Assembly (NCBI GenBank): GCA_964517605.1
Contig: CAZFCE010000026.1
Span: 5,744 to 69,743 of the forward strand
DNA length: 64,000 nt
Source: J095 sp964517605
GTDB taxonomy: Bacteria; Chloroflexota; Anaerolineae; 4572-78; J111
Reading direction: 5' to 3'
The notes under the pieces are model-generated. The model saw only the letters and a program-made list of their open reading frames with translations, ran no database searches and was not told where the DNA came from. The position numbers were made by a program, and so were the translations under genes. Numbering within the stretch: the first letter of the stretch is position 1; each line of letters starts with the position of its first letter. This document shows, piece by piece, positions 13,616 to 22,280 of this stretch.

Positions 13616-16248
13616 TGGTTATTCTGCCCAGATTTAGTAACAATTTGACGCCCCTGCGGGCCAAGCAAAAAATCAAGCCATGCCTGCACTGCCGGATTGG
13701 GAGCGGGCGGCGCTACCACATTCAACGGGCGGGCCAGCGGGTAACTGCCGCTGATGGCGTTTTCGGCGGTGGGCGTGGTCTGGTTGAGCGTGAGCGTGTT
13801 GGCTTGCAGCCGGGCGGTATCAATAACCGCCCAGTTTTCGGTGAGCAACAGCGCCGGTTCGCTGCCGCCGGAGGCCGGCACAAAACCGATGGCGTAGGGC
13901 GTGCCGGCAACCACGCTGCGCACCGCCGCATCAGAGGGCAGCACCACGGCGTTGGCTTCTGCCAGCGGGGCATCCGGCCCTAAAATTTGCTGCTCAAAGG
14001 CCAGTCGCGTATCGGTGTTGGGTTCGGGGATCACCAGCGTAATCGGCGCGGCGGGGCCGCCCAGTTTGGCCCAGTTGGTAATTTGGCCGGAGAAAATGGC
14101 CCGCACCTGTGCCGGAGTTAAATCTTTTAGCGGCAGTTGGGGATGGGTGATGATGGCAATGGCATCTTTTGACGGCAACGCCACAACCTGCGCGTTGCCC
14201 AACGCGGTTTTTTCGGCGGGGGTGAGGTTGCGCGTCAGCAAGACCAGGTCGGTTTGGCCCTGCCGGAACGCCTCCAGCCCGTCCGGTGCAGAACCGGCCT
14301 CCACGGTGATTTGCGCGTCGGGGTGATCGGCGGTAAAAGCCGCCGCCGCCTGCTGCAACATGGATTGCATTTCGGTTGAGCCGGCTACCCGGATTTGCTG
14401 AAGGCCGGCGATGGGGCTAACGGCAACGGCAACCACTGTGGCGGTGTCGGCGGGGGCAGCGGGAGCCGTGGTAACGATGGCGGCTGTTGGCGGCAACGAC
14501 CTGTTATTTGGCGTTGTTAAAGTGGCCGTGTTGCCGGTTGCCGGCGCGGTTGGGGTTTCGGCGGCAACGGCAATGGTGGGCGGCGCGGCGGTGGGGGTAA
14601 ACGTTGCCTGTCCGGCGGTTGTGCCGGGCGGTTGAGGCGGATTGAATATGGCCGCAGGATAAAACCAGGCGCACCACAGCAACAGCAATAGCGCCGCTGC
14701 CACGGCCAATGGCCACCAGTTTCGGCGGCGTGGCTCAGATGGTTGCGTTTTGGGCAGCAATTGCAACCGGGATTGCGCTTCGGGGTTGCCCGGCGCAATT
14801 TCCAGCGCCCGGCGGTAGGCTGCCTGCGCCCCGGAGTAGTCGCCGGCGGTGGCCCGGCGCTGGCCCAGGCTGAGCAGCGCCGCCAGCAAGCCGCCGGCTG
14901 CCGCAACCGGGCTGAGTTGGTAGGCGGCTTCGTAAGCGGCGCGGGCGTCATCCGGCTGGCCGGTTTCGGCGTGGATTTGCCCGCTCAACAGAAAGGCCGC
15001 CAGCAAAAACGGGTTGAGTTGCGTGGCTCGTTTGAGCAGTTGCAGCGCCGCTTCGGAGTGACCGGCGGCGTATTCCTGCCGGGCGGCCTGATACAAACGC
15101 GGCGCGTCGCCGTTTAGCCGGGCCAGTTCATCGGCTTTGATTTGGTCAAGGGGCTGGTTTTGGGCCACCCACCGGCGCAAAAATTCGGTAAAAAAGGTGT
15201 AGCCGCTGCCGGTTTGTTCAAATAGTTGCCAATTGACCAGATTTTGCGGCGCGGCGGCCAAACCCGGCGTATCCAGCGGGATGCCGGCCTGGTTAAAGGC
15301 ACTGTTGATGGCCGCCGGGGTGATGGCATCTTTGGGGCCGGTGCTGCGGGCCGCTATGGCCGCCAGGGTCAGGCGCTCGGCGGGCGGAATGCTGTGCCAC
15401 AAATCGGCAAGGCCGGAGTCCGGTTGCGCCAGCAGTTCTGGCAGCGCGGCTTTTACGTCCTCATCGGTGACTTCCGGCGTGGGCCGGGCGGCCACCCGGT
15501 TGAACAACGCCTGGCATAGAAGCTGGGTAAAATAAGGCTGCCCCCGCGTCAGGCCAATGACGCGATTAAGGGCGTCGGGGGTAAAGGCGGGCGCGCCGGG
15601 CTGTAAAATCAGGGCGCGGGTTTGATCCGGCGTGAGCGGGGTGATAAACCGGCGCAGGCTGGGCGTAAAGGTTGAGGCTTCCACCTCGCTCAATTCGGTG
15701 ATGCGGCGTCCGGCGGCAAAAATAAAATCGGTGTGGGTTTGGGTGGATAATAGCTGGTACAGGTAGGTATCAAGGTTGCGAATGGCACTGGTGGCGGGCA
15801 GTTCGTTCTCCGGGATGTCAATCGGCTGAAATTCATCAAGCAAAAAGATGGGCTGGAGGCGCAGCCCCAGTTTTTGGTAAAGCGCGGGCAAAAATTGCTC
15901 GTGAAAGGCGGCGGGATTGTCGGCAAAATCAGCCGGGTCAGGCGCGGGCATGCCGGCTTTGGCGGCGGCGGCGGCGGCCATTTGATGCAGCACGGTGGTT
16001 AACGGCAGCATGGCGGTTTCGGCCAGGTCAAAATAAACGGTGAAGAAGGGCGGGTTGGGCAGGCGGCGTTCCAGTTGCCGCAGCAGCGAGGTTTTACCGG
16101 CGCGGCGCGGCCCGTATAAAATCACCGAGTTGTTGGGGGGGTAGCGCAGTACCCGTTCAACATCTTCAAAAATATCTTCTCGTCCCCAAAAGCCGGTTTC
16201 GCCGCTGATGGACGGCCCGGCAACATACGGATTGGCTGGTGTGGGCAT
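13612..16248 (-). CDS. AAA ATPase - TPR - TM - PstS-like periplasmic binding domain fusion
   Basis: An 878-residue single-pass membrane protein with an unusual order. Residues 30-390: a Cdc6/Orc-like AAA ATPase with Walker A GPRRAGKTS (46-54), Walker B FLLDEFQP and a winged-helix-like end. About 400-500: tetratricopeptide repeats (AAFLLSGQIHAETGQPDDA, AAYRRALEIAPGNPEA). About 509-531: one hydrophobic helix after an Arg-rich stop. About 535-610: a Thr/Pro/Ala linker. About 615-875: a PstS-like phosphate-binding domain, opening IRVAGSTEMQSMLQQAA and containing DLVLLTRNLTP, IFSGQITNWAKLGGP and a QGRQIV end. I infer an extracytoplasmic anion sensor coupled to a cytoplasmic ATPase. The ATG at 16248 has GGGAG upstream and is preferred over 16269. 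First gene of its operon. Confidence 0.85.
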   Translation of the reverse strand: MPTPANPYVAGPSISGETGFWGREDIFEDVERVLRYPPNNSVILYGPRRAGKTSLLRQLERRLPNPPFFTVYFDLAETAMLPLTTVLHQMAAAAAAKAGMPAPDPADFADNPAAFHEQFLPALYQKLGLRLQPIFLLDEFQPIDIPENELPATSAIRNLDTYLYQLLSTQTHTDFIFAAGRRITELSEVEASTFTPSLRRFITPLTPDQTRALILQPGAPAFTPDALNRVIGLTRGQPYFTQLLCQALFNRVAARPTPEVTDEDVKAALPELLAQPDSGLADLWHSIPPAERLTLAAIAARSTGPKDAITPAAINSAFNQAGIPLDTPGLAAAPQNLVNWQLFEQTGSGYTFFTEFLRRWVAQNQPLDQIKADELARLNGDAPRLYQAARQEYAAGHSEAALQLLKRATQLNPFLLAAFLLSGQIHAETGQPDDARAAYEAAYQLSPVAAAGGLLAALLSLGQRRATAGDYSGAQAAYRRALEIAPGNPEAQSRLQLLPKTQPSEPRRRNWWPLAVAAALLLLLWCAWFYPAAIFNPPQPPGTTAGQATFTPTAAPPTIAVAAETPTAPATGNTATLTTPNNRSLPPTAAIVTTAPAAPADTATVVAVAVSPIAGLQQIRVAGSTEMQSMLQQAAAAFTADHPDAQITVEAGSAPDGLEAFRQGQTDLVLLTRNLTPAEKTALGNAQVVALPSKDAIAIITHPQLPLKDLTPAQVRAIFSGQITNWAKLGGPAAPITLVIPEPNTDTRLAFEQQILGPDAPLAEANAVVLPSDAAVRSVVAGTPYAIGFVPASGGSEPALLLTENWAVIDTARLQANTLTLNQTTPTAENAISGSYPLARPLNVVAPPAPNPAVQAWLDFLLGPQGRQIVTKSGQNNQ

Positions 16249-16285
16249 GGTTTGTCTCCCGGCAGGCATTCAAAACCTTTGGAGT

Positions 16286-16294
16286 ATTATACCA
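16286..16294 (-). promoter_or_regulatory. Extended -10 promoter of the AAA-TPR-PstS operon
   Basis: On the minus strand the sequence TGGTATAAT is a perfect extended -10 (TG at 16293-16294, TATAAT at 16286-16291). No good -35 is present, as is usual for this type. Start near 16279 would give a leader of about 31 bases. Confidence 0.6.
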
Positions 16295-16519
16295 TAATCC
16301 GCAATTATGTTCAGCCACAGCGCGGCTATCGCTGTTTATTTCGGATAGAAAAATGGCGTTAATCTCAATTTGCTAAAATAATGTACGCAAGTAAAATGTA
16401 TAGTGATGGTTTTTAATGTTGTTAATAGCGTTAAAATCCGAATTTTTCCCACCGATGGCATGTGAGTGCAGCCGGCGCGTTGCAATGGGTGCAGGCGCAG
16501 CCAACGTAAAAGGTCTGTA

Positions 16520-17572
16520 ATGGTGTCTCTGTCCAGACAAGCCACGATGTCGCACTTATCAGACTGGCCTAAATTCCTCGCCGATCAGGCAAAAAATCTG
16601 CTTGCCGGATACAAGTTTATTGAATTTAAAGTTGGCCAAAATCCGCTGGTTAATTTGCCCCTGTTTGCCGAACTCTCCGAAGCCGAACAACAACTGGTGT
16701 TTGAGCAGATGCGGCTCAAAGAATTTGCCGCCGATGAGTTGATTTTTACCCGTGACGACGAAAGCGACGCCCTGTATGTGGTTAAAGAAGGCCGGATAAA
16801 CCTGTTGGGGCCGGATGACAAAAAAGTTGAAGATACCTGCCATCCGGGCGGCATGGTGGGGCAAACCGAGTTTTTATTGAAGCAGCCTCGCGCCAAAACT
16901 GCCCGCGCCGCCACCGCCGTAACTGTTTGGTATCTGGATGATTTGCTGTTAACCGGCATTGTAACCTCGTACCCCAATATTGGGCTGCAACTTGGCCTGG
17001 CTTTGGGCCGGGGGATTGCCCAATTTCACAATTACCTGGCCAACCAAATTTCAAAAGTGCCGTTGTTGCATGGCCTGTCCGATATTCAGCAGCGGGTTTT
17101 GGCGCGGTATCTGTCGCCGCACCGTTGTATGCCCCAAGAAATTATTTACCGCGCCGGCGATCCACCCACCGGCATTTTTATTATCGAGCGCGGCAGCGTG
17201 TTGCTATTTAACGGGCCGGATGATGAGGAGTGCGTCGAGTTGGTGGCGGGCGACACTTTTGGTGAACAGGCCGTGCTGTACGAAACTTCCCACGATTTCA
17301 CCGCGCAGGCCACCTCCGAGGTGATTCTGTGGCTGCTCAGCCCGGCGGATTTTGCGGCGCTGGCTGCCGTGTCGCCCTCTACGGCGGCCACGCTCAGCCA
17401 CAACATGTTCACCATTCTCAGCGAGGCCGTGTTGCTGGCCACGCGCGTGATCGAAGCCGAAATCAATGCGTTGCGGATTGTGGCCGGCGAGCAGCATCCC
17501 CTGTTGCGTAAATTGCGCCACGTGCGGCGCACCCTCACCTGGGTAAAAAATAATCAGATTGTAGCAAAGTAA
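16520..17572 (+). CDS. Twin cyclic-nucleotide-binding-domain protein without output domain
   Basis: About 350 residues with two Crp-type CNB folds (first about 38-150, second about 175-300) and no helix-turn-helix, kinase or membrane segment. In the first, the phosphate-binding cassette reads VGQTEFLLKQPRAKTARAAT: the cassette Arg is kept but the usual Glu of GE is Gln. In the second it reads FGEQAVLYETSHDFTAQAT: Glu is kept but the Arg is missing. Neither site is therefore fully canonical for cAMP. The Lys/Arg-rich C-terminus could bind a partner. I chose the ATG at 16520, which follows AAAGG; alternatives are 16466 and 16547. A terminator follows immediately. Confidence 0.75.
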   Translation: MVSLSRQATMSHLSDWPKFLADQAKNLLAGYKFIEFKVGQNPLVNLPLFAELSEAEQQLVFEQMRLKEFAADELIFTRDDESDALYVVKEGRINLLGPDDKKVEDTCHPGGMVGQTEFLLKQPRAKTARAATAVTVWYLDDLLLTGIVTSYPNIGLQLGLALGRGIAQFHNYLANQISKVPLLHGLSDIQQRVLARYLSPHRCMPQEIIYRAGDPPTGIFIIERGSVLLFNGPDDEECVELVAGDTFGEQAVLYETSHDFTAQATSEVILWLLSPADFAALAAVSPSTAATLSHNMFTILSEAVLLATRVIEAEINALRIVAGEQHPLLRKLRHVRRTLTWVKNNQIVAK

Positions 17573-17604
17573 AACGCCCCGTCAATTTGCGGGGCGTTTG
17601 GTTT
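17572..17604 (+). terminator. Intrinsic terminator after the twin-CNB gene
   Basis: Perfect 10-bp stem AAACGCCCCG/CGGGGCGTTT (17572-17581, 17590-17599) with an 8-base loop, followed by GGTTT. Confidence 0.8.
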
Positions 17605-17845
17605 GGCGGGATTATCCCGGAAGTTAGCGACCCTTTGGGCATGAAACTGCAAATTCTTAACGCGAATAATCCGAATTGGGTCGAATAGTACAAATTTTCC
17701 ACAACATTTGTTTTATTCGCGCCATTCGTGTTGAAAACTGTCAGGTAACCAGTCCCGGAATTAAAATTTCTTTTTGACAGCAAGCGGTATCTTTATTATG
17801 CTACCCCATGCCGGTTTACAGTTGGCGGCGAAAAGTAAAATAAAT
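17605..17845. other. Intergenic region, no gene seen
   Basis: Contains ATCCCGGAAGTTAGCGACC near 17614, whose ATCCCGGAAG core recurs at 18420 in the inverted repeat downstream, and AT-rich CGAAT-type sequence (about 17660-17730) resembling the dispersed heptamers. A short leftward open frame (17783-17535) runs through the terminator and has no start signal. Confidence 0.5.
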
Positions 17846-17874
17846 TTGACAAACCTGATAGCCCCATTTATACT
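17846..17874 (+). promoter_or_regulatory. Near-consensus promoter of the small Cys-rich protein gene
   Basis: TTGACA (17846-17851), exactly 17 bases, TATACT (17869-17874). Start near 17881 gives a leader of about 90 bases before the ATG at 17971. Confidence 0.8.
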
Positions 17875-17970
17875 CTCCGCTCGTTAAACTGGTAGCAGTC
17901 AATCCAAAAAACACGTATTAGCGACGAAACGCCAGTAACCGTTCAAAATTGATCAAATAAGGATAAGCTC

Positions 17971-18315
17971 ATGTATTCTCGGTGCGAAATTTTGTTCCCT
18001 CATTCCCGGGTAAGTGGTTTGAAAAAATTAAAAGGCGACCAATGGAAAGAGCTAACGGAGTACGTAGCCACGCTGCCCGAAACCCACGAAGACGCGCTGG
18101 CGTTTTCGCATATGATGATAAAATTGTGCGATTGCCTTAACTGCGATTTGGGCAGTTACAAGGCCGCTTTGGGCTGCGCCGCCTGCTCGCAGCGCACCAT
18201 CAACGCCCTGCGCGATACCGACCAGCAATTAGTGCGCCGCTTCAATAAATCGCGTAAAGAAGTAGATGGCTACCTGGAAAAAATTGGCGCTGACCAAAAA
18301 CAGGCCGTCGCCTGA
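17971..18315 (+). CDS. Small cysteine-rich protein of unknown function
   Basis: A 114-residue soluble, helical protein. Cysteines cluster as CDCLNCD (about 50-56) and GCAACSQR (about 67-74), with one more at C5 and a His in SHMM, a pattern able to bind zinc or an iron-sulfur cluster. The C-terminus is Lys/Glu-rich and predicted helical. I do not recognise the family. It has every mark of a real, well-expressed monocistronic gene: a near-consensus promoter, AAGGATAAG upstream of the ATG, and an intrinsic terminator directly downstream. Confidence 0.75.
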   Translation: MYSRCEILFPHSRVSGLKKLKGDQWKELTEYVATLPETHEDALAFSHMMIKLCDCLNCDLGSYKAALGCAACSQRTINALRDTDQQLVRRFNKSRKEVDGYLEKIGADQKQAVA

Positions 18316-18336
18316 AAATTTGAGAAGTTCACTCTA

Positions 18337-18370
18337 AAGGCAATCTAACCGGATTGCCTTTTTTTTTTGC
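18337..18370 (+). terminator. Intrinsic terminator of the small Cys-rich gene
   Basis: Stem AAGGCAATC/GATTGCCTT (18337-18345, 18352-18360) with a 6-base loop and a run of ten or more T from 18359. Confidence 0.92.
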
Positions 18371-18375
18371 CGCGC

Positions 18376-18538
18376 CCAATCGCGTCAGTAATTCCAAATT
18401 TGGCTGCGAATAGATCAACATCCCGGAAGCTACCCGCTGATTTAGGCCAAAGCCGGCTTGAAATGCGGTTGTTATGTTGTGATTAAGCGATTTTTCAGCT
18501 TCCGGGAAGTTAAATTTGAAATTACTGCAATCGCGTTG
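18376..18538. repeat. Long interrupted inverted repeat
   Basis: Left-arm blocks CGCG, CAGTAATT-x-CAAATTT (about 18381-18400) and TCCCGGAAGCT (18421-18431) are mirrored by AGCTTCCGGGA (18497-18507), AAATTTG-x-AATTACTG (18512-18527) and CGCG (about 18531-18534). The inner 11-bp arms pair perfectly around a 65-base loop. No open frame. It could be a MITE-like relic or a structured RNA. It is separated from the previous gene by a terminator and precedes the membrane protein gene at 18633. Confidence 0.65.
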
Positions 18539-18632
18539 GCCGGGTATCCCCGGTGGCGGGTTTATGGTATGATTATAGCCCCGGAAGCAGTCATCCGTAT
18601 AAATTTTGCCAGAATAAAGGTGGGCTAATCAC

Positions 18633-19619
18633 GTGAAACATACCGATATTTTAAAGCGAGCTTTTCAAATTTCGTGGCGATACCGCGCCCTGTGGTTGTT
18701 TGGCTTTTTACTGGCGCTGTGCAGCGGCGGTAGCGGCGGCAGTGGCAATTTTCGCATGCCAAGCGGCGGCGGCAACAGCGGCAATTTCAATTTGCCCGGC
18801 GGCGAAAAAGTTCCGGTTCCCAACGTTGACCCCGGCACAATTTTGGCCATTGTGGGCGTGGTGATCTGTTTGGTGCTGCTGTTGGCGGTGGTGAGCGTGG
18901 TGGTGCGCACGGTGGCCCGCACCGCGCTGATTGGCATGGTGCGGCAAATTACCCAAACCGAAGCCGTAACCATTGGCGATGGCTGGCGTTTTGGCTGGTC
19001 AAACCGGGCCTGGCGGGTGTTTTTGGTAGAACTGGTTATCGGCATCCCGGTGGCGATTGTTACCATAATTTTGCTGCTGCTGGCGTTTTCACCGTTGCTG
19101 TTGCTGTTGTATCAGGATTCAACGGGAAGCATGGTGGTGGCAATTATGCTAACCGTTATTGGCGTTATTTTTGTGGCGCTGCTGTTAATAGTGATTGGCG
19201 CGATTATTGCGCCGGTTATCGAGCTGGCCTGGCGCGGCGTGACGCTGACCGAGCTGGCGGTTGGGGCCGGCATTCGTAACGCCGTTCAGTTAATCCGGCA
19301 AAATTTTAAGGATGTGCTGGTAATCTGGCTGCTGTTAATGGGCGTGGGGCTGTTGTGGGTATTTATCTCGCTGATTGTGGTGCTGCCGGTCTCGTTGCTG
19401 GCGGCGCTGGTGTTAGGCGGGTTGCCGGCGGCGCTGGTTTATGTTGTTTCCAACTCGTGGATTGGCGCGGCGGTTGCCGGCGTGCCGTTGGCGATCATCG
19501 CCCTTGTTTTGGTGAACGGCGTGGCCTCGGCCTTTTATCTCACCTTTCAATCGGCGGTGTGGACGCTCACCTTTTTGGAGTTGCCCCAGCCGGCGCTGGC
19601 GGGTGAAACGCAACTATGA
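18633..19619 (+). CDS. Polytopic membrane protein with Gly/Ser-rich loop, unknown function
   Basis: A 328-residue integral membrane protein. It opens with a short cytoplasmic segment MKHTDILKRAFQISWRYRALWLFGFLLAL, then a Gly/Ser/Asn-rich stretch (about 30-65), followed by helices near 70-95, 130-160, 170-205, 235-275 and 280-310 with paired long hydrophobic runs. This architecture is common in Chloroflexota and Actinobacteria but functionally uncharacterised. GTG start at 18633 with AAAGGTGG upstream. The stop overlaps the mevalonate kinase ATG (ATGA). Confidence 0.72.
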   Translation: MKHTDILKRAFQISWRYRALWLFGFLLALCSGGSGGSGNFRMPSGGGNSGNFNLPGGEKVPVPNVDPGTILAIVGVVICLVLLLAVVSVVVRTVARTALIGMVRQITQTEAVTIGDGWRFGWSNRAWRVFLVELVIGIPVAIVTIILLLLAFSPLLLLLYQDSTGSMVVAIMLTVIGVIFVALLLIVIGAIIAPVIELAWRGVTLTELAVGAGIRNAVQLIRQNFKDVLVIWLLLMGVGLLWVFISLIVVLPVSLLAALVLGGLPAALVYVVSNSWIGAAVAGVPLAIIALVLVNGVASAFYLTFQSAVWTLTFLELPQPALAGETQL

Positions 19620-20548
19620 GCGGCGGGCAGGCCACGGCTCCGGGCAAAGTGATTTTGTTTGGCGAGCATGCGGTGGTGTATGGCCGCCCGGCGATTGCCG
19701 CGCCGGTGTTCAACGTGCAGGCCACGGCTACGGTGCAGTCCGGCGGCCCCGGCTTCAGGCTGATTGCCGCCGATTTGCAGCGCGATTATTTACTAACCGA
19801 TGCGCCCGCCAACGATCCGCTGGCGGCGGCGGCGCGGGCGGCGCTGGCACACTTTGCGCTGCCCGCACCGGCGGCGACCCTCACCGTGCACTCCACCGTG
19901 CCGCTGGGCCGGGGGCTGGGCAGCGGCGCGGCCATTGCCACGGCGGTGGTGCGGGCGCTGGCCGATTATCTGGGGCAGCCGCTGGCGCCGGCGCGGGTAT
20001 CGGCCCTGGTGTTTGAGGTGGAAAAACTGCACCACGGCACGCCATCGGGTATTGATAACACGGTGATTGCGTTTGAGCAGCCGGTTTATTTTATCAAAGA
20101 GCGGCCTATCCAGCGGTTGCGGGTGGCCCGGCCTTTTACGCTGGTCATTGGTGATACCGGCGTGAGCGCCGCCACTCACGCCGTGGTTGGTGATTTGCGG
20201 CGGCGCTGGCAAGCCGATCCGCAGCGATACGAAGGCTATTTTGATGAAATGGCGGTGCTGGCCCGGCAGGCCAAACTAACCATTGAGCAGGATGGGTTTG
20301 AAACGGCATCGCTGGGCAAATTGATGAACGAAAACCACGAAATTCTAGCCCAATTGGGCGTGTCGTCGCCGGAACTGGAGCGGCTGGTGGCGGCAGCCCG
20401 CGCCGCCGGAGCCTGGGGCGCCAAACTTTCGGGCGCGGGCTGGGGCGGCAACATGGTCGCGCTAACGCCGCCGGGTGGCGAAGCGGCGGTGCAGGCGGCG
20501 CTAATGCAGGCCGGAGCCGTGGGCGTAATTGTAACGCCGGTGCGCTGA
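19616..20548 (+). CDS. mvk: Mevalonate kinase
   Basis: GHMP-family kinase phosphorylating mevalonate at C5 in isoprenoid synthesis. The 310-residue protein shows GHMP motif 1 PGKVILFGEHAVVYGRPAIA, motif 2 PLGRGLGSGAAIATA (phosphate-binding loop), HGTPSGIDNTV with the catalytic Asp, and motif 3 KLSGAGWGGNMVAL. The EHAVVYG signature favours mevalonate kinase over homoserine or galactokinase. Its start overlaps the stop of the preceding membrane protein gene. Presence of this enzyme implies a mevalonate route; no other pathway gene lies in the window. Confidence 0.9.
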   Translation: MSGGQATAPGKVILFGEHAVVYGRPAIAAPVFNVQATATVQSGGPGFRLIAADLQRDYLLTDAPANDPLAAAARAALAHFALPAPAATLTVHSTVPLGRGLGSGAAIATAVVRALADYLGQPLAPARVSALVFEVEKLHHGTPSGIDNTVIAFEQPVYFIKERPIQRLRVARPFTLVIGDTGVSAATHAVVGDLRRRWQADPQRYEGYFDEMAVLARQAKLTIEQDGFETASLGKLMNENHEILAQLGVSSPELERLVAAARAAGAWGAKLSGAGWGGNMVALTPPGGEAAVQAALMQAGAVGVIVTPVR

Positions 20549-20569
20549 TTGGCCCCGGAAACGCCCAAT

Positions 20570-20597
20570 TTGCCCGGCGCGGCGACTGTAATATAAT
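20570..20597 (+). promoter_or_regulatory. Promoter of ftsY
   Basis: TTGCCC (20570-20575), 16-base spacer, perfect TATAAT (20592-20597), about 37 bases before the ftsY ATG. Confidence 0.5.
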
Positions 20598-20640
20598 TGG
20601 GGCGTTTGGCTCTCATTATAAAAATAATCAAGGCGGATGC

Positions 20641-21561
20641 ATGTTTAATTTTGGCTTTAACGCAAACAAAATCAAAGAAAGCTTAACCCGAACGCGAAAT
20701 TCGGTTTTTGGGCAAATCACGTCCCTGTTTGGCGGCGGCGATATTACCCCTGATTTGTGGGATGACCTGGAGGCGTTGCTGATTCAGGCCGATGTGGGGG
20801 TAGAAACCACCACCGACCTGCTGGAAACGGTGCGCGACCGGGTGAGCCGCGAAGGCATCACCAAAATGGCGGAGGCGCAGCGCGTGCTCAAAGAAGAAAT
20901 GGTAAAGCTGCTCGAAGGCAAGCCCTCGGAGATTGACCGGCCCCGGCTGCTCACCATAATTTTGGTGGTGGGGGTAAACGGCTCCGGCAAAACCACCACC
21001 ATTGCCAAGCTGGCCAAACTTTACCAGCAGCAGGGGCGCAATGTGATTATCGCCGCCGGCGACACGTTTCGCGCCGCGGCGATTGATCAGCTAAAAATTT
21101 GGGGCGAACGGGTAAATGTGCCGGTTATTGCCAACGAGCCGGGCGCGGACCCCGGCGCGGTGGTGTTTGATGCCATCAAAAGCGCCCAATCTCGCCGGGC
21201 CAACATGGTGATTATTGATACTGCCGGGCGGCTGCACACCAAATACAACTTAATGCGGGAGCTGGAAAAACTGCGCAGCATTGCCCGCAAGCAGGTTCAC
21301 GCTGCGCCGCACGAAACGCTGCTGGTGCTCGATGCCACCACCGGCCAGAATGCGGTTTCGCAGGCCAAACATTTTAAGGAAACGGTTGAAATTACCGGCG
21401 TGGTTTTAACCAAACTCGATGGCACGGCCAAAGGCGGGGTGGTGTTTGCCATTGGCAAAACGCTGGGCGTGCCGGTGAGGTTTGTGGGCGTGGGCGAAGG
21501 CGTTGATGATTTGATGCCGTTTAACCCGCAGGCTTTTGTGGATGGGCTGTTTGCCGACTAA
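20641..21561 (+). CDS. ftsY: Signal recognition particle receptor FtsY
   Basis: SRP GTPase that docks ribosome-SRP complexes at the membrane. The 306-residue protein contains only the NG domain: N-domain helices including LIQADVGVETT, P-loop GVNGSGKTTT (from residue 111), DTFRAAAIDQL, DTAGRLHTKYNLM, TKLDGTAKGG and the C-terminal GVGEGVDDLMPF motif. The long acidic A domain of the E. coli protein is absent; only the short basic MFNFGFNANKIKESL helix remains for lipid binding, as in many non-proteobacteria. GCGGATGC precedes the ATG. Confidence 0.96.
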   Translation: MFNFGFNANKIKESLTRTRNSVFGQITSLFGGGDITPDLWDDLEALLIQADVGVETTTDLLETVRDRVSREGITKMAEAQRVLKEEMVKLLEGKPSEIDRPRLLTIILVVGVNGSGKTTTIAKLAKLYQQQGRNVIIAAGDTFRAAAIDQLKIWGERVNVPVIANEPGADPGAVVFDAIKSAQSRRANMVIIDTAGRLHTKYNLMRELEKLRSIARKQVHAAPHETLLVLDATTGQNAVSQAKHFKETVEITGVVLTKLDGTAKGGVVFAIGKTLGVPVRFVGVGEGVDDLMPFNPQAFVDGLFAD

Positions 21562-21566
21562 CCGGC

Positions 21567-22127
21567 TTAACCGGGGCGCTTGCCCACCACAAACATCTCG
21601 CCTTCCAAAATCTCCAAACGAGTAATATCCAGGTCAATCAACAGGCTGGAAAGCGTTTCGTTAACGGTATCGGTAGCCGATGCCAGAATCGCATCGGGGA
21701 AATCAAACATGCCCATTTGCGCTTCTTGCACGCTTACCTTCATTTGGCCGTGGTCAACCACCGCCGTGGCCACAATCAGCGAGTTAAACTCGATGGGGCC
21801 AAAGGGTTTTACCCCGGCGGTCAGGTAAATGCGGCCATTGGTAAACCAGATTTGCGGGTGGCTCAGCGGAATCCGCCCGGTTTCGGTTAGCTCCTTGGCA
21901 AACAGCGAGGTGACTTCCTCGTTGGTCACGCGCAATTGGGCTTCGTGGGTGGGGGTGGCCTCCTGCAACGCCTGATAAAAATTTTGCTTCAGACGGTCGG
22001 CGGATTCCTGGGTAGCCGTAATCGGGCCGCCCGCCGGCGCAATCTGCGCGGTGCCGCCGGCGCTACACGCCAGGCTCATCAGCCCCAGTAATATCCAGAT
22101 TACCGCTAATTTCTTTAAACCAAACAC
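21567..22127 (-). CDS. Predicted lipoprotein of unknown function
   Basis: A 186-residue exported lipoprotein: after a GTG start the N-terminus VFGLKKLAVIWILLGLMSLACS has a basic n-region, hydrophobic core and SLAC lipobox. The mature part begins SAGGTAQIAPAGG and holds an alpha/beta domain (QLRVTNEEVTSLFAKEL, RIYLTAGVKPFGPIEF, VVDHGQMKVSVQEAQMG). The GTG at 22127 is chosen because AGAGGAG lies about 10 bases upstream; a longer frame to 22208 would bury the signal peptide. Convergent with ftsY. Confidence 0.75.
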   Translation of the reverse strand: MFGLKKLAVIWILLGLMSLACSAGGTAQIAPAGGPITATQESADRLKQNFYQALQEATPTHEAQLRVTNEEVTSLFAKELTETGRIPLSHPQIWFTNGRIYLTAGVKPFGPIEFNSLIVATAVVDHGQMKVSVQEAQMGMFDFPDAILASATDTVNETLSSLLIDLDITRLEILEGEMFVVGKRPG

Positions 22128-22280
22128 TGTGTTTTGAACTCCTCTGAACAAGCAAATAACGATCCCGGCCCGGCCAAACCTGCTTTTGGGTTTTATCTCT
22201 GCCGCCATATTAAACCGGAGTGAGATTATAACATTCTTGAATCATTCCACCAAAACAGGCTGCCGTTCAACCGGCCGGTT

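Noticed and set aside
17535..17783. Leftward 82-codon frame after the twin-CNB gene
   Set aside because: It runs through an intrinsic terminator and has no start signal.
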